DNA of 64,000 nucleotides from Blastopirellula sediminis (GCF_020966755.1 NZ_JAJKFT010000010.1:930001-994000); one strand, 5' to 3'; shown: positions 36,420 through 44,213, counted from the first letter of the stretch. The notes: generated by a model from the letters alone, not told the origin. Made by a program: numbers and translations.

Positions 36420-36653
36420 ATGCGAAAGACCATCCCCTCCACCTACGATCCCGCGCTAACGTCGGACGACATCCGCGAGTTCAAACGCCTGCTGCGGCAA
36501 ACGCCAGGCGTATCGCAAAAATTCAGGTCTGCCCGACGCATGGATGAGACGCACGCCGTTTTGTATACAGGGGTTTTCGCAGGTCGCGTGATTGAAATGG
36601 TGCGAGTCGACGGAGCGTGGCAGGTAGGGGAGATTGGCCGATGGCTTTCGTGA
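36420..36653 (+). CDS. Small hypothetical protein
   Basis: 77 residues: an N-terminal helical, charged half and a C-terminal half with beta-like alternation (A-V-L-Y-T-G-V-F). No signal peptide or known motif. No clear RBS precedes the ATG, so reality is uncertain. It starts the run of small orphan genes at 36.4-38.2 kb. Confidence 0.42.
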   Translation: MRKTIPSTYDPALTSDDIREFKRLLRQTPGVSQKFRSARRMDETHAVLYTGVFAGRVIEMVRVDGAWQVGEIGRWLS

Positions 36654-36671
36654 GAAGTCCCGTAGCATCTT

Positions 36672-36712
36672 AAGGCTGAGCGTCAAACTGCTGGGGCTCG
36701 GAACAGCCTACG
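36672..36712. repeat. Partial copy of the GTAGGCTGGGTC palindromic repeat
   Basis: The right part of the repeat: GAGCGTCAAACTGCTGGGGCT then CAGCCTACG, matching the copies at 38299-38367 and 40063-40131 but lacking the left arm. Confidence 0.7.
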
Positions 36713-36795
36713 TTACGAGGAGACATTGGAACGTACTTTTCGTAAGATCCTGAGGAACAATCGCCCGAACGATATAGCCATAGATCGAACCGAAC

Positions 36796-37059
36796 ATGAC
36801 GCTCCCCGATCGAATCAAACGTGCCGGCAATCTGTTTATTGACCGAATCGATCCGCAGATCATCTTCGCGGCGGTTGAGTACGCTGACTTCAACGAATGC
36901 TGCCTTGCCGTTGAGATACTTTGCGAACAACTCTACGAATATAGCGTTCCCATCACCCTGGAAGAATTCGAGCAGCTTCGGCAACTGGCGACCGAGACGA
37001 CGGCTGATCCGTCACTAATTGAGATGCTTCGTTCGCTGGTGCGATCGAATTCGACCTAG
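36796..37059 (+). CDS. MafI-like immunity protein
   Basis: 87 residues, acidic and helical. The central segment A-V-E-I-L-C-E-Q-L-Y-E-Y-S-V matches the hallmark of MafI family immunity proteins (E-x-L-C-x-Q-L-Y-E-Y-D). Those proteins neutralise MafB-type polymorphic toxins by direct binding in the cytoplasm. No toxin gene is adjacent, so this is an orphan immunity gene, a pattern seen in bacteria that resist neighbours' toxins. It precedes a SMI1/KNR4-like gene by 27 nt on the same strand. The RBS is weak. Confidence 0.68.
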   Translation: MTLPDRIKRAGNLFIDRIDPQIIFAAVEYADFNECCLAVEILCEQLYEYSVPITLEEFEQLRQLATETTADPSLIEMLRSLVRSNST

Positions 37060-37086
37060 AGAGACCACAACGATCGATCCGCAGAA

Positions 37087-37518
37087 ATGACCAACGACTT
37101 TCCCAAGCTATTGCTCGAATCAATCGCCGACGGGTCATGGAAGTCGCCGGGCGCCGAGTTGTTGAGGCGACTACTTGGAGAAGACCTTCCCGAAATAAAA
37201 CTATTTGAAGACGTCGCCGTTATGCGGCGGATGCCTCTGGTACTGGATGCGGGCGGCTTCGTTGATGACCCCCAATTCTGTTTTGTTCGGGAAACAAGAT
37301 CAACGCAGAAGGATCCCCGACTTCTCCTTGACGATGCTATTTTCATCGGCGGCTCGACCGCGCCTGGCGAGGACGTTCTGATCGCGATCGATACCGGCGT
37401 ATTCGATCCCGATCCGGTCGTACTCGTCTTGGACTGGCGATGCGCAATTCCCAATCGCTGGACGCCGCGTTGTAGGTTAAGTGAGTTGATTGGCCAGCTG
37501 CGGCGGAACCAAACCTAA
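37087..37518 (+). CDS. Probable SMI1/KNR4-like immunity protein
   Basis: 143 residues, soluble. The second half has F-I-G-G-S-T-A-P-G-E-D then V-L-I-A-I-D and V-L-V-L-D-W, ending with an L-S-E-L-I-G-Q-L helix; this order resembles the C-terminal part of SUKH/SMI1-KNR4 proteins, a common immunity fold. The call is tentative. It is 27 nt downstream of the MafI-like gene, and its stop overlaps that of a convergent gene by four bases. Confidence 0.55.
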   Translation: MTNDFPKLLLESIADGSWKSPGAELLRRLLGEDLPEIKLFEDVAVMRRMPLVLDAGGFVDDPQFCFVRETRSTQKDPRLLLDDAIFIGGSTAPGEDVLIAIDTGVFDPDPVVLVLDWRCAIPNRWTPRCRLSELIGQLRRNQT

Positions 37519-37778
37519 CGAATCAAACCATCTGGCTTCTTCGACATCGGATCCACCTTACACCGCGGGCAGGAATAAAGCTCCGGCGATTGGTCATAGC
37601 ACCAAACGCTGCCGATCCCCACGTATCCGGCCTTCGCCTGTTCTGGATCAACGTCGTCGTGGATCCCCAGAATCGGCCCCAACTCATTCTCTTTCGCCGC
37701 CGCGTCGAATATTGCTCCTGAGAGAAGGACGAGTCCGCAGCTGGGGCATCGCTCTGGGAATTCGGATTTCTCGGTCAT
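37515..37778 (-). CDS. Small zinc-ribbon-like protein
   Basis: 87 residues with two Cys pairs, C-P-S-C-G near residue 11 and C-P-R-C near 70, the usual spacing pattern of a small zinc-binding protein, although the loop between them is long. No further motif. ATG at 37778. Its last codons overlap the stop of the convergent SMI1-like gene. Function unknown. Confidence 0.6.
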   Translation of the reverse strand: MTEKSEFPERCPSCGLVLLSGAIFDAAAKENELGPILGIHDDVDPEQAKAGYVGIGSVWCYDQSPELYSCPRCKVDPMSKKPDGLIR

Positions 37779-37842
37779 GTACGCCTTTTCATTTTCGTCA
37801 CCTCGGATCGGTCATGTAGCGAATCGGAGCATAGATCATCGC

Positions 37843-38244
37843 TCAACCCAATTCGGCGTTCTTAAGTGAATGAAAATAGGAAACGGCTTTCGGCTCGCCG
37901 TCCACCAGTCTTTCCAGGTAGCGATCGTCCTTTGCCCATTCGTCCGGGAGCAAGGAAACGTCCCCCACGTTTGAATAAGGAGACAACGTCAGACTCCAGC
38001 CTGAATCCAATGCCCCATCGATGAGTTCGAAGAATGAAGCGCAAAACGGAGTCGGGTATTCGTCGTTGATATCTTCGCAAATCAAATACCAAGGAACGCC
38101 CGCTCGAAAGCAAACTCCAAAGACTTGATAACATCGACCGACTACTAATCGAATTGATTCCGAGTGGACGTAATCTGCGACGTGCTCACGGATCTTCGCA
38201 TCCCTCAGCGACGATACCCTGGTTACTACGCATTGGACGAGCAT
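37843..38244 (-). CDS. Conserved small protein of immunity type
   Basis: 133 residues. The segments Y-Q-V-F-G-V-C-F, W-Y-L-I-C-E-D and F-F-E-L-I-D, with a C-terminal Y-L-E-R-L-V-D-G, follow the pattern of an unnamed family of single-domain proteins often encoded beside polymorphic toxins. I infer an immunity role from that pattern and the neighbours; there is no direct evidence. ATG at 38244. The palindromic repeat at 38299 lies just upstream. Confidence 0.55.
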   Translation of the reverse strand: MLVQCVVTRVSSLRDAKIREHVADYVHSESIRLVVGRCYQVFGVCFRAGVPWYLICEDINDEYPTPFCASFFELIDGALDSGWSLTLSPYSNVGDVSLLPDEWAKDDRYLERLVDGEPKAVSYFHSLKNAELG

Positions 38245-38298
38245 GCTTTATGACTCCTTGAATTCGCAGATGCGTAACCGACGTATAAAGTGCAGTCC

Positions 38299-38367
38299 CG
38301 TAGGCTGGGTCACGACCCAGCATCAAAAGGTCGAGCGTCAAGCTGCTGCGTCTCGACCCAGCCTACG
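38299..38367. repeat. GTAGGCTGGGTC palindromic repeat, complete copy
   Basis: 13-bp perfect inverted ends: CGTAGGCTGGGTC at 38299-38311 and GACCCAGCCTACG at 38355-38367, separated by 43 nt. The interior AGGTCGAGCGTC is shared with the copy at 40063-40131 (there AGGCCGAGCGTC). Confidence 0.85.
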
Positions 38368-38376
38368 CACTAGCTA

Positions 38377-39978
38377 CTACATTCCGCCCGATTCGCTGGC
38401 GACAAAATCGGAGAGTTTCATCCGCTCGCTGACGCTGAAGTTTTCCGCGAACGATAAGACCTGGGCATCCTTGTCGATCACGAGAATCCCCTGAAACATC
38501 GGCAACGCGACGATGTCCTCCAGTAGGGTCATTTCTGGTTTCCCCGCGAGCTTGGCGATGCTCTTGGTTTTCTCCGGGTTAGATGCCGCCGAGAAAACAA
38601 GCATGTAGATAGCCATAAAAGGGATGGTGAGATCCACACATTCTTCGCAGGCAGGCGATATCTCCTTTAACTTCTCGCCAAGCAGCCTGGGGCTCGTGGT
38701 TAGCAAACCGGAAATCTCGCGAAACTTGGCGTTCCCCTCGAATCGTTCTCCCTCGGCAAATCGTTGCTCCGGCAATTGCACGCAGCCGAGTGGATCGGTC
38801 GACGCCGGCGTTACGTGAGTCTCTTCGCCCGGAAGCGGTTGCGACAAGATGCGTGTAAGACGACGAAACGAAGCGGCGGGAATGCGTTTCAATGGCGCTC
38901 CCTCCACTAGCGGAAGGCTCGCTAACTTTTCCAAGATCTCCAGCAGTTCCGGATTCACGCTCCATTCATCGTAGGTGCGAAAACCACATCGCGGCGGATC
39001 CTCATGCACGTCAAAGCGAACCAATAGTCTCGACGCGGGCCAGCCAAAGAGTTCAATCTTGACGAACGGCTCTCCGCTGCGCCATCCCCGTCGAGAACGG
39101 AGCAGTTTCAGTGCAGGCCCCGACCTTCTCGCCAAAAGGCGGTGATCAAATCCAAGTTCTCGGAGTCGTTCAATGAGCGGCTGTAATCGGCCAACTTCAG
39201 TGTTTTCCCACATCCAACCTTCGGGAACGATATTATCCCAACTGACGAAAAACTCTCCTTCGACCACCTTTCCCGCTTCAAAGAAGTCGGCCGCTTTACC
39301 CATTTTCAGGTGCGGCCAGTGGGCTCGCATCTCTGATGGCGCCTTCGCATCATCGACCCAACCACGAACCAGTTCAAGGATTCGCTCGATCTCCTGCGAT
39401 GACAAGCGATCCGTAAACAGGGGCGTCTCTCCCCACAAGAATGTCATTTCGGCAATAGAGTTCCAAAACAGAACCTCGCAGCCACGCTCCTGTTTCTCAA
39501 ATCGTACCGTATGCTCGTTCTCGAACTTCGCTTTTCTGCGAGTGATATGGGTCGCCAGTTCAAGTTGAGACTTCGCGAGTTGGTAGAGCCGCTCCGACCC
39601 AAGCTCGGCGGCGCCTGCAAACGGGGCCCGCTGGGCCAGCGTTTCTCGCGAAGCGCCAAGAATCCAGGCGGCGAGCCCCTCGGCGACATCGGCCTCGGAC
39701 TCGGACTCGCCGACGATGACGATCTGATCGGCATCGAGAAAGGAGACCTGAAATTCGACGGTATCGGAGCGTGGCGAGTATTCCTCACTATAAAAGTGCT
39801 CGACCAGGCACGCGCGGTTACCATAAGCAACTCGCAATTCGCGTCGCATCACCGACGAATCGTCTCTTTCAATGACGAGACTCCGTTCGATGTCGCGCAA
39901 CCGAGGCGCCAGCACCTCAACCAGGTGGCGCAGATGATCGCGGGAAACGCCATCCTCCAGGAAGTACTTCGCCAACAC
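38377..39978 (-). CDS. Large hypothetical protein, no recognised domain
   Basis: 533 residues, soluble, no signal peptide or membrane segment. Charged throughout; three segments can be made out: about 1-120, 120-300 with W-G-E-T-P and W-D-N-I-V-P motifs, and 300-533. I do not recognise any family. The start is GTG with AAGGTG upstream. Copies of the palindromic repeat lie on both sides (38299 and 40063), so the gene forms a separate module of the accessory region. Its association with orphan immunity genes makes an interaction role possible but unproven. Confidence 0.65.
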   Translation of the reverse strand: MLAKYFLEDGVSRDHLRHLVEVLAPRLRDIERSLVIERDDSSVMRRELRVAYGNRACLVEHFYSEEYSPRSDTVEFQVSFLDADQIVIVGESESEADVAEGLAAWILGASRETLAQRAPFAGAAELGSERLYQLAKSQLELATHITRRKAKFENEHTVRFEKQERGCEVLFWNSIAEMTFLWGETPLFTDRLSSQEIERILELVRGWVDDAKAPSEMRAHWPHLKMGKAADFFEAGKVVEGEFFVSWDNIVPEGWMWENTEVGRLQPLIERLRELGFDHRLLARRSGPALKLLRSRRGWRSGEPFVKIELFGWPASRLLVRFDVHEDPPRCGFRTYDEWSVNPELLEILEKLASLPLVEGAPLKRIPAASFRRLTRILSQPLPGEETHVTPASTDPLGCVQLPEQRFAEGERFEGNAKFREISGLLTTSPRLLGEKLKEISPACEECVDLTIPFMAIYMLVFSAASNPEKTKSIAKLAGKPEMTLLEDIVALPMFQGILVIDKDAQVLSFAENFSVSERMKLSDFVASESGGM

Positions 39979-40062
39979 TGCACCTTAGCGCGAATGGGAA
40001 ACCGGGACGCGGAAATGGGGACGTCTTATCCTATCCGACAAATTGCCCTAGGGCGTAGCATT

Positions 40063-40131
40063 GTAGGCTCGGTCAAGACCCAGCAACCTAAAGGCCGAGC
40101 GTCGATGTGCTGGGTCTAGACCCAGCCTACG
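40063..40131. repeat. GTAGGCTGGGTC palindromic repeat, second complete copy
   Basis: Left arm GTAGGCTCGGTC (40063-40074, one mismatch to the other copy), right arm GACCCAGCCTACG (40119-40131). Interior GCCGAGCGTC is shared with the copy at 38299-38367. Confidence 0.82.
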
Positions 40132-40422
40132 CTACTCGCAAATCTGTTTGCCAAATTGCTCGACTTTTGGGAAAATCTGGTGGCAATGACGTCTAGCGCT
40201 TGATCACCGCTGGGGCGTCGGTTTTCTTTTCGCCTCGGCTTGGGACGAGGTTTTTCCGCGGCGGGTTTGCTTGGCCTAGCTGCTTGCTGGTTGGTTGTTG
40301 AACTGACTTTGGTGTTGTTATGCGCGCTGCGGCGGCGGGGCGTTTGCGCTCTCTGTGCGCGCTGTTGGCAGGAGACTTGGAAGGGAAGGGGAGTTCGAAC
40401 CGGCAGGCGAAAAAAAATTGTC

Positions 40423-40709
40423 GCGGTCCAGTCCACTGTCGGTTTGGGTGCGAATCAATTGGGAGCGGTTCGGCGGCTCGTGAGCGCTAAAAAAAAGTTG
40501 CGCTGCGGTCCAGTCCAGTCCGTGTGAAAAAAGAATGCGTTGCGGTCCAGTCCACGATCGGAGATTCCGGCCGGATGGCGCGGCATCTTGTCGCTGCGCG
40601 ACCTGCCCGGTTTGAGGCAAACCGGACGGGCCACCCTGGTTGGAAAAAAGATGACTTGCGGTCCAGTCCACTGTCCGCGTGAAAAAAAAAATGCGCAGCG
40701 GTCCAGTCT
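40423..40709. repeat. Cluster of five poly-A / GCGGTCCAGTCC units
   Basis: GCGGTCCAGTCC occurs at 40423-40434, 40505-40516, 40542-40553, 40658-40669 and 40698-40709 (last base changed in the fifth). Each is preceded by a run of 6-10 A at a distance of 5-9 variable bases. On the minus strand a unit reads GGACTGGACCGC, 5-9 variable bases, then a T run. Units 2-3 and 4-5 are 37 and 40 bp apart. Confidence 0.88.
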
Positions 40710-40739
40710 GGTTTTTGTTGTTTGGCTTGCGGACGCATT

Positions 40740-40850
40740 CCCTCGGCTTGCGCCTCGGGTTAGTGTCGTGCGTCTCTTTCCGCTTTCAGCTTTCCGCTTT
40801 CCGCTTTCCGCTTTTCAGGCCGGCCGCATTTCCCTCGCTGGCGCTTCGGG
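40740..40850. repeat. Two CCCGA hairpin repeats
   Basis: Cores at 40740-40759 (20-nt form) and 40832-40850 (19-nt form), both inverted relative to those at 36158-36324. A short tandem tract of C-T-T-T-C-C-G units lies between them. They end 26 nt downstream of the recombinase stop. Confidence 0.85.
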
Positions 40851-40875
40851 CTACTAATGACGTGGCGATAGTCGT

Positions 40876-41784
40876 CTAGATGCGGGCCCGCGGGTGCGCT
40901 TTTTCGTACGCTTCTTTGAGGCGCGTGGTGCTGACGTGGGTGTAGATTTGCGTCGTGACCAGGCTTTTGTGGCCGAGCAGTTCTTGGACGCTGCGGATGT
41001 CGGCGCCGGCGTCGAGGAGATGGGTCGCGAAGCTATGTCGCAAGGTGTGCGGAGAAGTGCGGGTGTCGAGTCCCGTCAGCGCGATGTACTTTTCGAGCAT
41101 CCGGCCGACGCTCCGCGTGGTCAGCCGATTGCCGAACTTGTTGGTGAAGACCGGCTTTTCCTTCGCCGCGGCGGCGCGGACGCTGAGGGTTCGTTTGGCG
41201 AGCCACGCGTTCAGCGCGTCGATGGCGTAACTGCCCAAGGGGCCAAGTCGTTCCCGCTTCCCTTTCCCGCGAACGCGGATCAAACCTTGCTCGAAGTCGA
41301 TGTCGCTATCGTTGAGCCCGACCAGTTCGCTGACGCGGAGGCCGGCGCTGTAGGTGGTCTCGAAGATCGCTCGATCGCGCAGTCCGGCGGCGGTGTTTGC
41401 CGGCGGGGCGCTGAGGAGCTTGTTGATCTCGTCGCCGGTCAGAAAGTGGGGCAGCTTCCGCTTGCGACGCGGATTGCGAAGCGGCTTGGCCGGGCTGCGG
41501 TCGATCAGCTCTTCGCGCTGGGCGAAGCGAAAGAAGGAACGCATCGAAGCGAGACGGCGCGAGACGGTCGTTTCGCTGTAGCCTGCGTCGCTGACGGCGG
41601 CGACGTAGCCGCGCAGATCAAGGGTGGAGACTTCTCCGGTGGTGGCCGGAGCGGCGTAGAGCTCTTCGAGATAGTCGACCAGGGCTTCCAGGTCTTCGCC
41701 GTAGCTTTTGATCGTCAGGTCGGACGCGTTGCGTTCGACCTTCAGGTACCGGAGGAAGCGGTCGGCGGCGGCTCGCATTTCCAC
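40876..41784 (-). CDS. XerC/XerD-type tyrosine recombinase
   Basis: 302 residues, the usual Xer length, so a chromosome-dimer resolvase rather than a phage integrase is likely. N-terminal SAM-like core-binding domain (about 1-90) and catalytic domain. Catalytic residues seen: Arg150 (G-L-R-V-S-E-L), Lys in G-K-G-K-R-E-R (about 174), His246 and Arg249 (H-T-L-R-H), His272 (G-H-K-S-L) and nucleophile Tyr281 (Q-I-Y-T-H). XerC and XerD cannot be told apart by eye. GTG start at 41784 with GGAG 9 nt upstream; an ATG at 41778 is the alternative. Third gene of an operon with a lipoprotein and a small protein. Confidence 0.93.
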   Translation of the reverse strand: MEMRAAADRFLRYLKVERNASDLTIKSYGEDLEALVDYLEELYAAPATTGEVSTLDLRGYVAAVSDAGYSETTVSRRLASMRSFFRFAQREELIDRSPAKPLRNPRRKRKLPHFLTGDEINKLLSAPPANTAAGLRDRAIFETTYSAGLRVSELVGLNDSDIDFEQGLIRVRGKGKRERLGPLGSYAIDALNAWLAKRTLSVRAAAAKEKPVFTNKFGNRLTTRSVGRMLEKYIALTGLDTRTSPHTLRHSFATHLLDAGADIRSVQELLGHKSLVTTQIYTHVSTTRLKEAYEKAHPRARI

Positions 41785-41799
41785 GGCCGCAGGCTCCTA

Positions 41800-42099
41800 T
41801 TATTCGAATTCGTCGAAGTCGAGGTGATCGACGCTGCCGATGTCGATGGCGCCCTTGGCGGGGAACTCGAAGCGCGGCTTGACGGCCGAGCTAGCAGCGT
41901 CCGACTTTTCGTCTGCTGGCGCCGCAGCCCGAATCTTCTGGCTGAGGACCGCCGCATCATACCACGAAAAGCTGAGTTCCGGGTTCGAAGCGTACCGACC
42001 GAGCGTGCGCAACGTTTCGGCGCGACGGCTGTCGTTAAACATGAAGATGTAGCGCTCGGCGCCTTTGACCAGTGCTAGTACGTTGATCTCTTCAGTCAC
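41800..42099 (-). CDS. Small conserved hypothetical protein upstream of xer
   Basis: About 99 residues from GTG. N-terminal half has E-R-Y-I-F-M-F and L-G-R-Y-A-S; the C-terminal 40 residues are acidic and low in complexity. No known motif. It lies 15 nt upstream of the recombinase start and 51 nt after the lipoprotein stop, so the three genes probably form one operon. Function unknown; accessory role to the recombinase is a guess. Confidence 0.68.
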   Translation of the reverse strand: MTEEINVLALVKGAERYIFMFNDSRRAETLRTLGRYASNPELSFSWYDAAVLSQKIRAAAPADEKSDAASSAVKPRFEFPAKGAIDIGSVDHLDFDEFE

Positions 42100-42150
42100 G
42101 TGAGGCTCTCTTTCCAAACGCACGCTTCGGGGAACAAGTGGCAATAAGCG

Positions 42151-43146
42151 TTATCGGCTTTCTTGCCACCTCAACGCCACTTTCGATTTTCCGGCGCCGC
42201 CACGAAGTGAGAGCATCTCGGTGATATGCGTGTAGCAACAGAATCGAATGAAATCATCGCTACGATCCAAAAACCCTTGCCACCCGCCGATGCGAGCGTC
42301 GTCAACAAAGTCATAGTGATCTTGGGCCAGTTCGGTGAAGTCGGTGTCGTTTTCGTCATAGCTGCGAATTTGCGAAATGATCGGGCCGTTGTAGGGCAAC
42401 AGCGGCGGGCGCACGGGGCTCGGCGGCGGCGGCACGAAGCCGCGCGGATCGGGCCAACCGGTCGGCAACTGCGGTTGCTCTGGCGGCGAGTTGCCGGCTG
42501 CTAGCGGATCGCCGATGCTAGCGGCGCCGTTGACTTGCGGCTCTTCCGGCGTCGGTGCGCCTTCCAGTTGCGCGGCGAGCGGATCGTTGGAGGGTTGCGG
42601 ATGCGGGTCAGGCGTTTGCGTCAGCAGTTGCTCTTTGGCGAGCGCGAACTCCGCTTCCCAGAGGTGCGATTCCGGAATGTACTCTTCGTCCGCCGTTCCC
42701 CACGGCAGACCATAGCCGGGCGGGATTGCGTGGAAGCCAGGATTGACCGAGTACCAGTTGACGGCCAGCGTCATCCGCTTTGGATAGTAGGGGGTGTAGT
42801 CGGTGATCGAACCGACGATGACGGCGTCGACGCCGAGCATTTCGCCCAGCTTGCGGATCTCTTCGAGGTCGCGGCCCCGATTGTTGGTCGCTTCCATCGC
42901 GCGGATCACCACGCCGACCGGAACGACTTCGAAACCGCGGATCCGCTGCAACTGACCGTAGTAAGCGATCGTTACATCGTCGGCGTTCAGCGTGGGAGCG
43001 TCGCTCTGATTATTGAAAGGAATAATCGCGACTTTGCTGAGTTGCGGAAATGGATTGTGAAATTGCGGTTGGCGCTTCACATCCGGGAATGCAGTGCACC
43101 CCGTGCAAAGGAGACCAGCTAGCAATATCAACCAATACGGACGCAT
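42151..43146 (-). CDS. Lipoprotein with CsgG/LpoB-like nucleotide-fold region
   Basis: 331 residues. Lipoprotein signal with lipobox L-C-T-G-C at about residues 12-16. Residues about 35-130 read K-V-A-I-I-P-F-N-N, then G-F-E-V-V-P and V-D-A-V-I-V-G-S-I-T-D-Y, a pattern shared by CsgG/LpoB/GNA1162-type outer-membrane lipoproteins. A Pro-rich region (about 205-260) and a C-terminal 70-residue segment follow. Probably in the outer membrane or periplasm. ATG at 43146; the frame runs further to 43254 without signal. It starts the operon with the small gene and xer. Confidence 0.8.
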   Translation of the reverse strand: MRPYWLILLAGLLCTGCTAFPDVKRQPQFHNPFPQLSKVAIIPFNNQSDAPTLNADDVTIAYYGQLQRIRGFEVVPVGVVIRAMEATNNRGRDLEEIRKLGEMLGVDAVIVGSITDYTPYYPKRMTLAVNWYSVNPGFHAIPPGYGLPWGTADEEYIPESHLWEAEFALAKEQLLTQTPDPHPQPSNDPLAAQLEGAPTPEEPQVNGAASIGDPLAAGNSPPEQPQLPTGWPDPRGFVPPPPSPVRPPLLPYNGPIISQIRSYDENDTDFTELAQDHYDFVDDARIGGWQGFLDRSDDFIRFCCYTHITEMLSLRGGAGKSKVALRWQESR

Positions 43147-43520
43147 GAAAATGAAGGTCGCTTGCAGGTGTGCCCCCCTGCGCGACGATCTCCGAGCGCA
43201 CCAAAATGCGCAGGAAATCTTGTCATTGCTCAGCAATCGGCAAAGTCGACGCAATCGCTTTAGTCGGAACGCGAGATTTTAAGAAGAAACAACAGAAACG
43301 GGTGCCATGCTCTTACGGCGTCTTCGACGGAAGAGCATGTCTTCGGCCTGTTGAATCAACCAATCGGGCGCCACTGCTGGCTTGTCCAGCAGTGCGAAAC
43401 TGCCGAATGACTCCATTTCAAGACTCGCCCGCAAAGTTAAGTCTGCTGTTCCCTATCCAATCACTTGCATACCGAACACTGCTGGACAAGCCAGCAGTGG
43501 CACCCGAGGGAAAATATGCT
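43147..43520. repeat. Intergenic repeats: CATGCTC hairpin and two CACTGCTGG hairpins
   Basis: 43304-43346 is a second copy of the CATGCTC hairpin (outer arms ATGCTCTT/AAGAGCAT, inner CGTC/GACG). 43372-43394 and 43477-43499 are hairpins with an identical 9-bp stem CACTGCTGG/CCAGCAGTG and complementary loops CTTGT and ACAAG, so the two are inverted copies. The second sits 22 nt beyond the bshB1 stop and may act as its terminator. Confidence 0.85.
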
Positions 43521-44213
43521 CTAAAACAGCGATTGCATGCTAGCGAGGCCCAGCGGCTCGCGACTGGTAAACGGTTCGCCGTAGCGCTTGCCGATCACCT
43601 TGCCCCAGTAAGAGGCTTCGTCCCGGAGCTTCTCGAGGAAGGTGGGCGGCTCTGGCGAACGTCCTTCGACGAACTGGCTGTGATAGCAGGCGATCGACGC
43701 CGCCTTTTGTTCCCAGTGCTCGCTGATGTCGAGGACGAAGGCCGGCTGTGGGGTCATTTTCAGATGGACGCAGTAATAGTTGTAGATTCGCTCGGGATGA
43801 AACGGCTCGCCCGGCATGTCGGTCTTGGAGAGCTTCGACCAGAACCGGGCCGCTTCGACCAACTGCGTCGCGGCGACATGATCGGGATGGGCGTCTTCCC
43901 AATAGGGAGCGAAGAGCCAGCGCGGGCGGACCTGGCGAAAGACGGAGGCCAATTGCTCGCGAGCTGCTAGCGTCGGCTCGAGACTCCGATTGGGCAGGCC
44001 AAGGTTTTCGCGCCAATCGAGGCCGAGGATTTTGGTGGCGGCGGCGGTTTCGGCGGCTCGTTTTTCGAGCGAGCCGAACGGCGTCGGTTCGCCGCTGGTC
44101 AAATCGAGCACGCCGACGCGGAGCCCTTCGGCTTTGAACTTCAGGATCGCGCCGGCCATGCCGAGTTCGGCGTCGTCGGGATGGGGGGCGATTACCAGTA
44201 CGTCGAGCTGCAT
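43521..44213 (-). CDS. bshB1: Bacillithiol biosynthesis deacetylase BshB1
   Basis: LmbE/PIG-L family deacetylase, 230 residues. Zinc ligands His11, Asp14 (P-H-P-D-D-A-E) and His112 (H-P-D-H), general base Asp13. The S-G-E-P-T-P-F-G and N-L-G-L-P-N segments and the C-terminal L-G-L-A-S-M are typical of BshB1, which removes the acetyl group from GlcNAc-malate to allow cysteine addition in the synthesis of the thiol bacillithiol. The bshA and bshC genes are not in the window. ATG at 44213. Confidence 0.9.
   Translation of the reverse strand: MQLDVLVIAPHPDDAELGMAGAILKFKAEGLRVGVLDLTSGEPTPFGSLEKRAAETAAATKILGLDWRENLGLPNRSLEPTLAAREQLASVFRQVRPRWLFAPYWEDAHPDHVAATQLVEAARFWSKLSKTDMPGEPFHPERIYNYYCVHLKMTPQPAFVLDISEHWEQKAASIACYHSQFVEGRSPEPPTFLEKLRDEASYWGKVIGKRYGEPFTSREPLGLASMQSLF

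Larger units (their letters stand above)
39979..40875. other. 900-bp gene-free stretch made of repeats
   Basis: Holds a palindromic repeat (40063-40131), the five poly-A/GCGGTCCAGTCC units (40423-40709), a C-T-T-T-C-C-G tandem tract (40774-40818) and two CCCGA hairpins (40740-40850). ORFs here encode repeated short peptides produced by the DNA repeats and are not genes. Confidence 0.75.

Noticed and set aside
35978-36442. N-terminal extension of the MFS frame
   Set aside because: Translates the CCCGA repeats; the ATG at 35977 has a strong RBS.
40423-40709. CRISPR array
   Set aside because: Only 12-nt conserved units, A runs and irregular spacing (37-116 bp); no cas genes.
40116-40738. Several frames with recurring short peptides (D-W-T-A and similar)
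   Set aside because: They are translations of the GCGGTCCAGTCC DNA repeats, not genes.
40876-41784. Phage or integron integrase
   Set aside because: Length, operon setting and motif spacing fit a Xer recombinase; no att site or phage gene is visible.
40894-42078. 394-codon plus-strand frame opposite xer
   Set aside because: Antisense shadow of a recombinase with all catalytic residues.
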